Source: an uncultured Rhodospirillaceae bacterium (GTDB taxonomy: Bacteria; Pseudomonadota; Alphaproteobacteria; Rhodospirillales; Magnetospirillaceae). Taken from it: 64,000 nucleotides of DNA. Both the position numbers and the translations under genes were made by a program. A model generated the notes under the pieces. That model searched no databases. It saw nothing but the letters and a program-made list of their open reading frames with translations, and was not told the origin of the DNA. Below, piece by piece: positions 54,801 through 63,708 of this stretch (the first letter of the stretch is position 1; each line of letters opens with the position of its first letter). The stretch lies in contig CALABS010000077.1 in the NCBI GenBank assembly GCA_937887565.1, positions 62,001-126,000 on the forward strand, read 5' to 3'.

Positions 54801-55508
54801 TCAGGCCGCCGCCTCGTCGGCGATGGTGGCCAGGGCCAGCGGGTCGCACTGGTAGTAGTTGCGCCGGATCTGGGAAATCGCGCCGCTGCGCCTGAAATCG
54901 GCGACCATGCGCGAGGCGGTCTCGGTCGAGATTCCCAGCATGGCCCCCAGATCCTCGCGGCGGAACAGGCCGCAGTGGCTGTTGCGGCCGTTGTCGGTCA
55001 GATAAAGGAATAGGCGGGCGAGGCGGGTGCGGGCGCTGCCGGTGGACATGTTGGTCAGCCATTCGTCGGCCAGCCGGATCGATTCGTGCCATCGCGACAT
55101 CAACTGGCGATAAAGGCGCGGCGTCTCGACGCACAGCCGGTGGATTTCCTCGACCGGGATGCGGCACAGCTCGGCGTCCTGAAGGACGATCGCGTCGTGC
55201 TCGTAGGGGCGGTCCAACAGCGCCTCCAGCCCGAGGGCGGTGCCGGGGCCGAGCAGGCGGACGATCCGCTGGCTGCCGTCGGGCAGGTACTGGACCAGCT
55301 TGACCACGCCCTTGCGCAGCGTGAACACGTGGCGGCCCTCGCCTTCCGAGAGGTAGATCAGGTCGCCGATGGCCAGCGTGGATTTCGTGACCGGAAGATG
55401 CATGCTGGCCAGGTCGCCGGCCGTCAGGTCGGAAAAAAGCGCGATATGCCGGATGTCGCAGTGGGAGCATTCGGCGCGCGAGGACGTCGGGGCGCAAATC
55501 GTGGTCAT
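54801..55508 (-). CDS. Crp/Fnr-family regulator, FNR-like with altered cysteine set
   Basis: 235 residues: N-terminal Cys region, cyclic-nucleotide-like beta roll (~25-140) and winged helix whose recognition helix reads STETASRMVADF, with the E..SR trio of FNR that reads TTGAT half-sites. Cysteines lie at 5, 14, 17 and 115. C14-x2-C17 and C115 match FNR, but the third N-terminal Cys of FnrL-type proteins is Phe25 or absent, with Cys5 as a possible substitute. An FNR-type box lies 67 bases upstream. Confidence 0.9.
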   Translation of the reverse strand: MTTICAPTSSRAECSHCDIRHIALFSDLTAGDLASMHLPVTKSTLAIGDLIYLSEGEGRHVFTLRKGVVKLVQYLPDGSQRIVRLLGPGTALGLEALLDRPYEHDAIVLQDAELCRIPVEEIHRLCVETPRLYRQLMSRWHESIRLADEWLTNMSTGSARTRLARLFLYLTDNGRNSHCGLFRREDLGAMLGISTETASRMVADFRRSGAISQIRRNYYQCDPLALATIADEAAA

Positions 55509-55574
55509 CTTCGCCTCGGATCAGCGGCACTCGGGAAGATGAGGCCAAATTGCGCGAGGTCGAGGCGGACTACC

Positions 55575-55588
55575 TTGATTGCCGTCAA
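55575..55588 (-). promoter_or_regulatory. FNR-type box upstream of the FNR-like gene
   Basis: TTGATTGCCGTCAA matches TTGAT-N4-ATCAA with one mismatch (TTGA-N6-TCAA exactly). It lies 67 bases before the regulator start and 79 bases past the end of the pentapeptide gene, suggesting autoregulation. Confidence 0.7.
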
Positions 55589-55666
55589 GCTTTGGGCGCG
55601 CGCATGGGGATAAGGACCCAACCTGGGGTCCTGGACCACGCCGGCGGCCGTCCCGAGGCGTCGGGG

Positions 55667-56407
55667 CTACGGGGCCGTGCCGGCGCGCGGGCCGTCGGTG
55701 GCGCCGTCGAACTTGGCGTCGCGCAGCACGGCGTTCGAGAAGTCGGCCCCCTTCAGGCGGGCGCGGCTGAAATCGGCGCCGATGGCGCTGGCGCCGCTGA
55801 GCCGGGTCCCGGTCAAATCGGCGTCGGTGAAGACGGCGCCGTCGGCGCTGGCCCCGGTCAGGTCGCTGCCGATGATGCGCGCCCCGGTGAACTTGCCGTC
55901 GAGCATCACCGCCCGCAGCATGTAGGCGTCGGTCAGCGAGGCGCCGCTCATGTCGGCGCCCTCCATGTTCACGTCCTTCAGATACGCCGATGTGAGGTCG
56001 GCGCCGACCGCCTTGGTGAAGTTCACCTTCGCCCCGAACATGTTGGCGCGCCTGAGCACCGAGCCGCTGATGTCGGCCTCGTCGAGGATGGTGTGGAACA
56101 ACTGCGCCCCGGTCAGGTCGGCATCGCGCACGTCGGCCTTCTGCAGGTTCGCCCATTTGAGGTTGGTGCCGCGCAGGTTGGCGCCGGTCAGGACGGCGCC
56201 GCGCAGGTCGGCGTTCTCCAGCCTGGCCGCCGACAGGTTGATGCCGTGCAGGTCCTTGCCGGACAGGTTCACGCGCGACAGGTCGCAGCCGGACAGGTCC
56301 GCCGCCGGCGCCGGCTCGGCCGTGCAATTGGCCTGGGCCGTCGCCGCCGGAACCATGGCCAGCGTCAGCGCCGCCGCCATCAACGCACTCGTGCCCAGTC
56401 GCGCCAT
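55667..56407 (-). CDS. Secreted pentapeptide-repeat protein
   Basis: 246 residues. A signal peptide (ending in ATAQA) is followed by about 35 pentapeptide repeats of the A(D/N)Lxx form (ADLSG, VNLSG, ADLRG, ANLRG, ADLTG, ADFSR), predicting a right-handed quadrilateral beta-helix across nearly the whole mature chain. Two Cys near the N-terminus may pair. Export makes a gyrase-protecting role unlikely. GGAGGA precedes the ATG. Confidence 0.92.
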   Translation of the reverse strand: MARLGTSALMAAALTLAMVPAATAQANCTAEPAPAADLSGCDLSRVNLSGKDLHGINLSAARLENADLRGAVLTGANLRGTNLKWANLQKADVRDADLTGAQLFHTILDEADISGSVLRRANMFGAKVNFTKAVGADLTSAYLKDVNMEGADMSGASLTDAYMLRAVMLDGKFTGARIIGSDLTGASADGAVFTDADLTGTRLSGASAIGADFSRARLKGADFSNAVLRDAKFDGATDGPRAGTAP

Positions 56408-56568
56408 CACCGTCCTCCGAATTGTCCTGGCGCGAGCCTAACGCCGCGAGCAGCCGGAAAAAATGACGGATGGCAAGGGCGGAGCTTTTTTCTTCGTACC
56501 GTGACTCCCGTCAATGTCCGCGCGGCCGGATCGGCGGAAGATGGCGCGTTCCCTGGAATGGGGGGGTG

Positions 56569-57021
56569 ATGCCCGGCCGTCGCAGCCATATCCGTCCGCC
56601 CCGCCGCCGGTCGCTCCGTTGGCCGGCGACAGTGGCGCTGGTGGCGATGGTCCTCGGCGTGGCGGGACCGGTCGTCCTGGCGCGCGCCGCCATGGCGACG
56701 GTGCCCGAGAACGGCCTGTTCCCGCCCGTCTGCGTCGCCTTTCCGACCGGCGCGTCCGCCAAGCCGGGAACGGCGGAGGCCCGGCATTGCCCGCTCTGCT
56801 TCTTTCATACCTGCGCCGCCGACATGGGCGCGCCCACGGTCTCGGTCCACGACCATCCCCCCCTCCCGGTCGTGGCCGACGATCCCGAGCCGTCCCGGCT
56901 TCCGGGTCCCGTGCGCGTCGTGATGGCGGCCAGCCCCCGCGGGCCTCCCGCCGCCCGCTACGGCTTATCCGGGCTCGACCGCAGCAGCAGCGACCGGATG
57001 ATGTCGGCGTTGCGGGCGTAG
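56569..57021 (+). CDS. DUF2946-like membrane-associated protein
   Basis: 150 residues with a basic N-terminus, one hydrophobic segment (~22-40), a Cys motif HCPLCFFHTC typical of DUF2946 proteins, and a C-terminal PRGPPA stretch also found there. Family function is unknown, though members often sit near copper or TonB genes. The 3' end overlaps the convergent cheB-like gene by 64 bases, which slightly lowers confidence in the last residues. Confidence 0.62.
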   Translation: MPGRRSHIRPPRRRSLRWPATVALVAMVLGVAGPVVLARAAMATVPENGLFPPVCVAFPTGASAKPGTAEARHCPLCFFHTCAADMGAPTVSVHDHPPLPVVADDPEPSRLPGPVRVVMAASPRGPPAARYGLSGLDRSSSDRMMSALRA

Positions 57022-57953
57022 TCCTCGGCCCGGTGCTGCCAGGTCTCCGCCATGCGGTCGTTGCCGTGGCTGATGGCGGTGCTCACCATCCGCCGCGCCA
57101 GCTCGATCCTCTCCTGATGGATGCGGACGGCGGACCACAGCGCGCCTTCCAGGGCGTCGCGCTGCGCCACGTCCATGGTCTCCTGCGAGAAGGCATGGCC
57201 GTTGTGACAGCGGAAGCGCGGTTGCCGGCCGTCGACCGACCACAGCACGCCGCCGCATTCGGGGCAGGTGAGCGGGGTGCGCGCGCCGATGCCGTCCTCG
57301 GCGTCGACCGAGCTGTATCCGTCGAGATCGGCGCGGCTTTCGGCCGCCACGTCGGCCGGCAACCGCGCCGGCGCCGGCGTCGGCGCGTCATGGACCAGGC
57401 CGACCAGCAGCCCGGCGAGGTCGGCGGCGGCGACGACGTGGTCGGCATCGGCGGCGGCAAGCGCGCTGCGCGGCATTTCGCCCTGCTCGGCGTCGTTCGG
57501 GTCCTGGACGATGGCGATGCCGCCGGCCCGCTTGACCGCCGACAGCCCGGCCGCCCCGTCGTCGAGTCGCCCGGACAGGACGACTCCGATCACCCGGTCG
57601 CCCCAGGCGGCGACGGCGGTGCGGAACAACGGGTCGATGGCGGGCCGCGAGAGGTTCTCGCGCGGGCCCAGGCTCAGCACCACGCCGTCGTCGCGGACCA
57701 GCAGGTGGCGGTCGGGCGGGGCGAGAAGGATCCGGCCGCCCGACAGGAGCTGTCCGTGGCGGGCGAACTGCACCGGTATCGCCGACGCGCGGCCCAGCGC
57801 CGCCGCCAGGTCGCTGGGATGGACGGGGGACAGATGGATGCAAACCAGCAGGTCGGCGGGCAGGTCGGCGGGCAGGTCGGCGGCCAGTCGCCGCACCACC
57901 GGGATGGCGCCGGCGGAGCCGCCCACCACGATCAGTCGACTTCGTTGGGGCAC
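56958..57953 (-). CDS. CheB-type methylesterase with C-terminal zinc-ribbon-like tail
   Basis: 331 residues. A CheB catalytic domain (~5-185) without receiver: Ser in VVGGSAGAIPVV, His in VCIHLSPVHPSDL and Asp in VVLSGRLDDGAAGL. A tail follows with CPECGGVLWSVDGRQPRFRCHNGHAFS, a four-ligand zinc-ribbon-like pattern, and a helical end. GTG 57953 has GGGAG seven bases upstream. Divergent to the CheB-CheR-kinase gene, so probably part of the same non-chemotaxis signalling module. Confidence 0.87.
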   Translation of the reverse strand: MPQRSRLIVVGGSAGAIPVVRRLAADLPADLPADLLVCIHLSPVHPSDLAAALGRASAIPVQFARHGQLLSGGRILLAPPDRHLLVRDDGVVLSLGPRENLSRPAIDPLFRTAVAAWGDRVIGVVLSGRLDDGAAGLSAVKRAGGIAIVQDPNDAEQGEMPRSALAAADADHVVAAADLAGLLVGLVHDAPTPAPARLPADVAAESRADLDGYSSVDAEDGIGARTPLTCPECGGVLWSVDGRQPRFRCHNGHAFSQETMDVAQRDALEGALWSAVRIHQERIELARRMVSTAISHGNDRMAETWQHRAEDYARNADIIRSLLLRSSPDKP

Positions 57954-58149
57954 GGGCGGACTCCCGATGTCGGTTCCGCTATACAGGTGGGGCGGGTGCC
58001 GTCCATCCGCAGCCGCGAAAAAGGCGGCGTTACGCACACTCTATCGGAAGTGGTGGCTCCCCTGGGCAGAGGCTATAGTCCACCCGTTGATCGATGCGTC
58101 CGACGGACAATGATGTCATCTTCCTTTACGGATCGATTGGGCAACAATC

Positions 58150-61100
58150 ATGACTGACGATCAGGGGCTTGAAATTTCGGCCGGTACCCGGCATGGCGAA
58201 AGTGCGGGTGCGCGGCGATTTCCCATCGTCGGGCTGGGGGCGTCGGCCGGCGGGCTGGAGGCGTTCATGGCGTTCCTCGACGCGCTGCCCGCCGATACCG
58301 GCATGGCGTTCGTGCTGATCCAGCATCTCGATCCCACCCACAAGAGCTCGCTGGCGGAGCTGTTGATCCCCCACACCCGGATGGCCGTCACCGTGGTCGC
58401 CGGCGACACCGTGCCGGAACCGGACAAGGTCTATCTGATTCCGCCCGCCAAGACGCTGGTGATGGAAGGCGGAATGCTGACGCTGCGCGATCCGGTGGAA
58501 CCGCGCGGGTCGCGCGCCCCGGTCGACGCCTTCCTGATCTCGCTGGCCCACGACCAGGGCGACAACGCCGCCTGCGTCATCCTGTCGGGCGCCGGCAGCG
58601 ACGGCACCGCCGGTCTGAGGGCGATCAAGGAATGCGGCGGCCTGACCATGGCCCAGGCCGAGGGCTCGGCCAAGTACGACAGCATGCCCCGCAGCGCCAC
58701 CGCCACCGGCCTGGCCGACTACGTGCTGCCGGTCGAGAAGATGCCCGCTGCCCTGACCGACTATTTCGGCTCGCTGACCACCGTGCGCGATCGCAGGAAC
58801 GCCGACGGGGTGCGCCATGACGCCGCCGACCACCTGACCCGCATCTGCGCCATCCTGCAGACCCGCACCGGCCATGATTTCAACCGATACAAGAAGAACA
58901 CCCTGATCCGGCGCATCCAGCGGCGGATGCAGGTGCGCCAGGTGGCCGAGGTCCCCGAATACATCGATCTGTTGCGCAAGGACGAGGTCGAGGTCCGCCA
59001 TCTGTTCCGCGACCTGCTCATCAACGTCACCCAGTTCTTCCGCGATCCGGCCGCCTTCGACGCCCTGGCGCGCGAGGCGATTCCGGCCATCGTCGACGGA
59101 CGCGGCCCCGACAAACAGATCCGGCTGTGGATTCCGGGCTGCTCGACCGGCGAGGAGGCGTACAGCCTGGCGATCCTGGTGGCCGAACGGATGCGCGAGA
59201 AGGGGGTGGTGTCGCGGGTGCAGATCTTCGCGTCCGACATCGACGAGGAGGCGCTCGACGTCGCCCGGGTCGGCCGCTATCCGGAGACCATCGCCAAGGA
59301 CGTCTCGCCGGAGCGCCTGGCCCGCTTCTTCACACCGGCCGACGGCGGCTTCGCCATCAACAAGGACATCCGCGACATGTGCGTCTTCTCGATGCACAGC
59401 GTCATCAAGGACCCGCCGTTTTCCAAGATCGACCTGATCTCGTGCCGCAACCTGCTCATCTATCTGGGCGCCGACCTGCAGGCCAAGCTCATTCCCATCT
59501 TCCACTACGCCTTGAAGCCCCACGGCTTCCTGCTTCTCGGCACCTCCGAGAACATTTCCCAGCACGGCCGCCTGTTCAAGGCGGTGGATTCCGGCAACCG
59601 TCTGTTCCAGCGCCGCGACGTCCCGTCCCCGCACGACCTGCAATTCCCGCTCAACACGCCGGCGGCGTTCCAGCCCGATGCGCGGGCTCCGGCGCGGCGG
59701 GCCACCGAGGTCGAGCGCGAGGCCCAGGACCGGCTGGTCGAACGCCTGATCCTCGACAACTACGCCCCCGCCTTCGCGGTGGTGACCGAGAACGGCGACA
59801 TCGTCCACGTCTCCACCCGCACCGGCAAATACCTGGAGCTGCCGGCCGGCGCCCCCAATCTGAATGTCGTCGACATGGCCCGTCTGGGTCTGCGCAACGA
59901 CATCCGCGTCGCCCTGCGGCGGGCGGTGCGCGACCGCCGCCGCGTCGTCCAATCCGGTGTCGAATTCGCGGCCAACGGCGGTCGCCAGGCCATCGACCTG
60001 ATCGTCCATCCGGTGCCGAACGGCAACCAGTTCATGATCATTTTCCACGACATCGGCACCCTGCGCGCCGAGACCGGGCGGGACGCCGAGGCGCGCCTGA
60101 CCGTCGCCGAGGGCGACGAGGCGCGTCTCCAGGAGCTGGAAGCCGAGCTGCAGCTGACCCGCGAGCGCCTGCGGACCACCATCGAGGAACTGGAGACCTC
60201 GAACGAGGAGCTGAAATCCTCGAACGAGGAGATGGTGTCCATGAACGAGGAACTGCAATCCACCAACGAGGAACTGGAATCCTCGAAGGAGGAGTTGCAG
60301 TCCATCAACGAGGAACTGGAGACGGTCAACGTCGAGTTGCGCCACAAGCTGCAGGAACTGTCCCATGCCAACAGCGACCTGCAAAACCTGTTCGACAGCA
60401 CGGACATCGCCACCATCTTCCTGGGCAACGACCTCAACATCAAGAATTTCACCCCCGCCGCCCGCAAGATCTTCAACCTGATCGAAAGCGACAAGGGGCG
60501 GCCGCTGATCGACCTGGCCTCCCGCTTCCCCCTCGACGGGCTCAAGGACCAGGCGGCCAAGGTGATCCGCACGCTGGTGCCGGTGGAGCGCGAGATCGGC
60601 GGCGGTGAAAGCCCCGATTTGCTGATGCGCGTCGTGCCCTACCGCACCGTCGAGAACGTCATCGAGGGCGTCGTGCTGACCTTCGTCGACGTTTCCCGCC
60701 TGAAGCGGGCCGAGCGTCGGCTGGCCGGCAGCGAGGCCCGCTATCGGGCGTTGATGCAGGGCGCCCACGAGGCGGCGATGGTGTTCACCCTCGACGACGG
60801 CCGGCCCGGCGTCATGCAGGAGGGCAACGAGGCCGCCCGCAAGCTGCTGGGCTACGACGAGGACGAGATGTTGGGCAAGCGGCCGGGCGACATCCTGGCC
60901 GCCGACGCCGATCTCTCCGGCTTGGTGGCCGAGCTCGAGGGCAAGGGCAAGGTGACGGCCGAGCGCGCGTACCGCGCCAAGGACGGCACCCTGATTCCCG
61001 TCGAGGAGCGCTCGTCGCTGGTCGGGGTGGGCGAACAGCGGCTCATCATCGTGCAGGCCCAGGACATCCGCGAGCGCCGCGAGAACGAAAACCGCCGTGA

Positions 61101-61698
61101 GCTGTTGATGCGCGAACTGCAGCACCGGGTCAAGAACACCATGGCCACCGTCACCGCCATCGTCGCCCATACCGGCCAGCGGACCCAGGACTTCGCCACT
61201 TTCAAGAGCCAGCTCGACGGTCGGCTGCGCGCGCTCGCCGACGCCCATGGCCGCCTGACCCAGACCAACTGGGGGCCGGTCCCGCTCCGGGACATCGCCG
61301 AGGATGCGCTGCGCGCCTATGCCGCCGACGCCCGGCGGGTCAGCGTGACCGGCGACGACGTCCTGGTGTCGCCCCGGGCGGCGCTGACCCTGACCATCGC
61401 CTTGCATGAACTGGCGACCAACGCCGCCAAGCACGGCGCCCTGGCGGTGGACGCGGGGCGGGTCCGTCTCGGCTGGCGCCCATCGGGCCAGGACCTGGAG
61501 ATCGCCTGGGAGGAGCAGGGCGGCCCCAGGGTGCCGGCCCGGCCCGGGCGCGGCTTCGGGCGCTATCTTCTCGAGAAGGGCATCGCCCACGACCTCGACG
61601 GCAGGGTCGAGTTGCGGTTCGACCCCGATGGCCTGCGTTGCTTCATCCATATCCCGCCGGAGCACTTGGCGTCGCCGGGCAACAACAAGGGGCATTAG
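58150..61698 (+). CDS. CheB-CheR-PAS-PAS-HWE histidine kinase fusion
   Basis: 1182 residues. CheB methylesterase (~24-205; GLGASAGGLEAF, IQHLDPTH, LSGAGSDGTAGL), CheR methyltransferase (~220-480; SAM site IPGCSTGEEAYSLAI near 328), a long coiled coil of NEEL repeats (~656-747), PAS domains (~748-855 and ~857-980), and an HWE/HisKA_2 kinase with His in RELQHRVKNTMA (~991) and ALHELATNAAKHGAL (~1087). The protein could methylate, demethylate and phosphorylate within one chain. A receiver gene follows 11 bases later. Confidence 0.95.
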   Translation: MTDDQGLEISAGTRHGESAGARRFPIVGLGASAGGLEAFMAFLDALPADTGMAFVLIQHLDPTHKSSLAELLIPHTRMAVTVVAGDTVPEPDKVYLIPPAKTLVMEGGMLTLRDPVEPRGSRAPVDAFLISLAHDQGDNAACVILSGAGSDGTAGLRAIKECGGLTMAQAEGSAKYDSMPRSATATGLADYVLPVEKMPAALTDYFGSLTTVRDRRNADGVRHDAADHLTRICAILQTRTGHDFNRYKKNTLIRRIQRRMQVRQVAEVPEYIDLLRKDEVEVRHLFRDLLINVTQFFRDPAAFDALAREAIPAIVDGRGPDKQIRLWIPGCSTGEEAYSLAILVAERMREKGVVSRVQIFASDIDEEALDVARVGRYPETIAKDVSPERLARFFTPADGGFAINKDIRDMCVFSMHSVIKDPPFSKIDLISCRNLLIYLGADLQAKLIPIFHYALKPHGFLLLGTSENISQHGRLFKAVDSGNRLFQRRDVPSPHDLQFPLNTPAAFQPDARAPARRATEVEREAQDRLVERLILDNYAPAFAVVTENGDIVHVSTRTGKYLELPAGAPNLNVVDMARLGLRNDIRVALRRAVRDRRRVVQSGVEFAANGGRQAIDLIVHPVPNGNQFMIIFHDIGTLRAETGRDAEARLTVAEGDEARLQELEAELQLTRERLRTTIEELETSNEELKSSNEEMVSMNEELQSTNEELESSKEELQSINEELETVNVELRHKLQELSHANSDLQNLFDSTDIATIFLGNDLNIKNFTPAARKIFNLIESDKGRPLIDLASRFPLDGLKDQAAKVIRTLVPVEREIGGGESPDLLMRVVPYRTVENVIEGVVLTFVDVSRLKRAERRLAGSEARYRALMQGAHEAAMVFTLDDGRPGVMQEGNEAARKLLGYDEDEMLGKRPGDILAADADLSGLVAELEGKGKVTAERAYRAKDGTLIPVEERSSLVGVGEQRLIIVQAQDIRERRENENRRELLMRELQHRVKNTMATVTAIVAHTGQRTQDFATFKSQLDGRLRALADAHGRLTQTNWGPVPLRDIAEDALRAYAADARRVSVTGDDVLVSPRAALTLTIALHELATNAAKHGALAVDAGRVRLGWRPSGQDLEIAWEEQGGPRVPARPGRGFGRYLLEKGIAHDLDGRVELRFDPDGLRCFIHIPPEHLASPGNNKGH

Positions 61699-61709
61699 GG
61701 AGGACGGCC

Positions 61710-62072
61710 ATGCGCATCCTGCTGGTGGAGGACGAGTTCATCGTGGCCATGGCCCTCGAGGCGGTCATCGACGCGCTGGGCCACGACGTCGTCGGCCCGG
61801 TGGCGACCGTCGATGCGGCGCTGTCGGCCCTGTCCGACGGCCCCGCCCCCGAGGCGGCGATCGTCGATCTCAACCTGCGCGGCCGCCCGTCGCTGCCGGT
61901 GGCCGAGGAACTGACCCGCCGCAATATCCCGTTCGTCTTCGCCACCGGCTACGAATTGGACCGGGTGGTGCAGGGACGGTTCCCCGAGGCGCGGTGGCTG
62001 CGCAAGCCCTATACCGACCGCCAGATCGGCGCCTGGCTGGCCGAGACCCTTCCCGGCGGTCGCCAAGATTGA
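61710..62072 (+). CDS. Single-domain response regulator
   Basis: 120 residues, just a receiver: acidic pair in LLVEDEFIVAM, phosphoacceptor in AAIVDLNLRG, Thr in FATGYE, Lys in WLRKPYT. The VVGP...DLNLxG pattern is typical of receivers paired with HWE kinases. It begins 11 bases after the kinase gene (GGAGG upstream) and is its likely phosphate sink or output. Confidence 0.93.
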   Translation: MRILLVEDEFIVAMALEAVIDALGHDVVGPVATVDAALSALSDGPAPEAAIVDLNLRGRPSLPVAEELTRRNIPFVFATGYELDRVVQGRFPEARWLRKPYTDRQIGAWLAETLPGGRQD

Positions 62073-62148
62073 CCGGGCGGCGGGGGCTCGACCGCCGCCG
62101 CCCATCGCCGCTATAACTCCCCGGAACCAACGGACGGGGACGACCACC

Positions 62149-62499
62149 ATGACCGCCACCCTTCACGGCATCAAGGCCTGCGACACCATGAGGAAGGCCG
62201 TTCATTGGCTGGACGCGGCCGGCATCGCCTATGTCTTCCACGACTTCAAGACGGCGGGGGTGACGCGCGAGGCGCTGGAGCGGTGGTGCGACGCCCGCGG
62301 CTGGGAAAAGGTGCTGAACCGTGCCGGCACCACCTTTCGCAAGCTGCCCGAGGAGGCGCGGGTCGGGCTCGACCGCGCCAAGGCCATCGCCCTGATGCTG
62401 GAGCAGCCGTCGATGATCAAGCGGCCGGTGCTGGAGACCGGCGGTCGGGTCGAGATCGGCTTCTCGCCCGAGCGCTACGCGGCCATCGTTTTCGAGTGA
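62149..62499 (+). CDS. ArsC/Spx-family protein, YffB-like
   Basis: 116 residues with a thioredoxin-like fold: LHGIKACDTMRKAVHWLDAAGI has a single N-terminal Cys with no CxxC, then YVFHDFKTAGVT, NRAGTTFRKLPEE and MIKRPVL. This matches the YffB branch of the ArsC family, whose arsenate reductase activity is unproven and which may be a GSH-dependent thiol reductase. The start of the next gene follows after 5 bases. Confidence 0.9.
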   Translation: MTATLHGIKACDTMRKAVHWLDAAGIAYVFHDFKTAGVTREALERWCDARGWEKVLNRAGTTFRKLPEEARVGLDRAKAIALMLEQPSMIKRPVLETGGRVEIGFSPERYAAIVFE

Positions 62500-62504
62500 C
62501 GACC

Positions 62505-63386
62505 ATGAAAGCGGCCACCCACAGCGGCACCTTCCATGCCGACGACGCCTTCGCCTTCGCCATCCTGGCCGCCGCCACCGGCGGCGCCGTCGAGCTGGCG
62601 CGCAGCCGCGACGCCGCCGTCCTGGCCGCCGCCGACGTGGTGTTCGACGTGGGCGGCATCTTCGATCCCGCTACCGGCCGCTACGACCACCACATGCGCG
62701 ACAAGCCGCTGCGGGCGCCGGGCGAGCCGTTCAGCTCGGCCGGGCTGGTGTGGCGCGACTTCGGCGCCGACGCCGTGCGGGCGCTGGTGCCCGCCGCGTC
62801 CCCGGAGGCGGCGGCGCGGATCGCCGCCATGGTCGACCGGACCTTGATCCGCGACGTCGACCTGATGGACAACGGCGCCATGACGCCGGTGCCGGGGCAT
62901 TTCTCGTCGGTGCTGGAGAGCTTCAACCCGACCTTCGCCGAGGACGGCCCGGACGAGGATACCGCCTTCCGGCGGGCCTCCGATCTGGCCGGGCTGGTGC
63001 TGGCCCGCGCCTGCGCCCACGCCCACGCCGCCGTGCTGGCCGAGGCGACGGTTGCCGAGGCGGCGGCGCGGACCGACGATCCCCGCGTCATCGTCCTGGA
63101 GACCCGGGTGCCGTGGGAGGACGCGGTGTTCGCCCTCGGCCTGGAGGCGGCGCTCTATGTGGTGCGGCCGGCCGGCGACGCCTGGACCTGCAGCGCGATA
63201 CCCCCCGACCGCGGCTCGTTCGACCAGCGGCGGCCGCTGCCCGACGAATGGGCCGGGTTGCGCGACGACGCCCTGGCGGCGGTGACCGGCGTCGCCGACG
63301 CCACTTTCTGCCATCCGGCCCGCTTCGTCTGCGGCGCCCGCTCGCGCGAGGGCGCGGTGGCGCTGGCGCGGCTGGCGGCGGGATAG
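62505..63386 (+). CDS. MYG1-family protein (UPF0160), DHH-type metal hydrolase
   Basis: 293 residues. The N-terminal THSGTFHADDAFAFAIL and FDVGGIFDPATGRYDHHM carry the DHH-like metal ligands, with HMR and DVDLMDNG further on; C-terminal FCHPARFVCGARSREGAVALA is a family hallmark. Eukaryotic MYG1 is a 3'-5' RNA exonuclease, so a nuclease role is plausible. It is in a likely operon with the YffB-like gene. Confidence 0.9.
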   Translation: MKAATHSGTFHADDAFAFAILAAATGGAVELARSRDAAVLAAADVVFDVGGIFDPATGRYDHHMRDKPLRAPGEPFSSAGLVWRDFGADAVRALVPAASPEAAARIAAMVDRTLIRDVDLMDNGAMTPVPGHFSSVLESFNPTFAEDGPDEDTAFRRASDLAGLVLARACAHAHAAVLAEATVAEAAARTDDPRVIVLETRVPWEDAVFALGLEAALYVVRPAGDAWTCSAIPPDRGSFDQRRPLPDEWAGLRDDALAAVTGVADATFCHPARFVCGARSREGAVALARLAAG

Positions 63387-63387
63387 A

Positions 63388-63588
63388 TCACCGCGCGACG
63401 ATCATCCAGGCGTGGCCGGCGGGGAAGCCGGCGACGACGAACTGGGCGTGTTCCACCGACGGGGCGTTGACGATCAGGAAGGGACGGCCGTCCTTGAGGA
63501 CGGTGAACTCGGGGTGCTTGCCGGAGCGGGCGGCCGGGGCGGCGGTGCGGTGGAACGAGGCGGCGGCGGAGCGGAGCATCTGCAACAT
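63388..63588 (-). CDS. Small hypothetical protein
   Basis: 66 residues. The N-terminal third is Ala/Arg-rich, and the rest (HPEFTVLKDGRPFLIVNAPSVEHAQFVVAGFPAGHAWMIVAR) has alternating hydrophobic residues of a small beta-alpha fold. It converges on the MYG1-family gene, with one base between the stops. Real gene probable but family unrecognised. Confidence 0.6.
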   Translation of the reverse strand: MLQMLRSAAASFHRTAAPAARSGKHPEFTVLKDGRPFLIVNAPSVEHAQFVVAGFPAGHAWMIVAR

Positions 63589-63708
63589 GGGAGGGGTCCT
63601 TCACCTTCCGTCGTCGGCCCGATGTCGGCGGCGGTACTCCCATGAAGGTATGCCGTCGGGCCGGAGAATAAAGGCTATCTCCAACGGGGCGGACACCATC
63701 GCGCCAGG

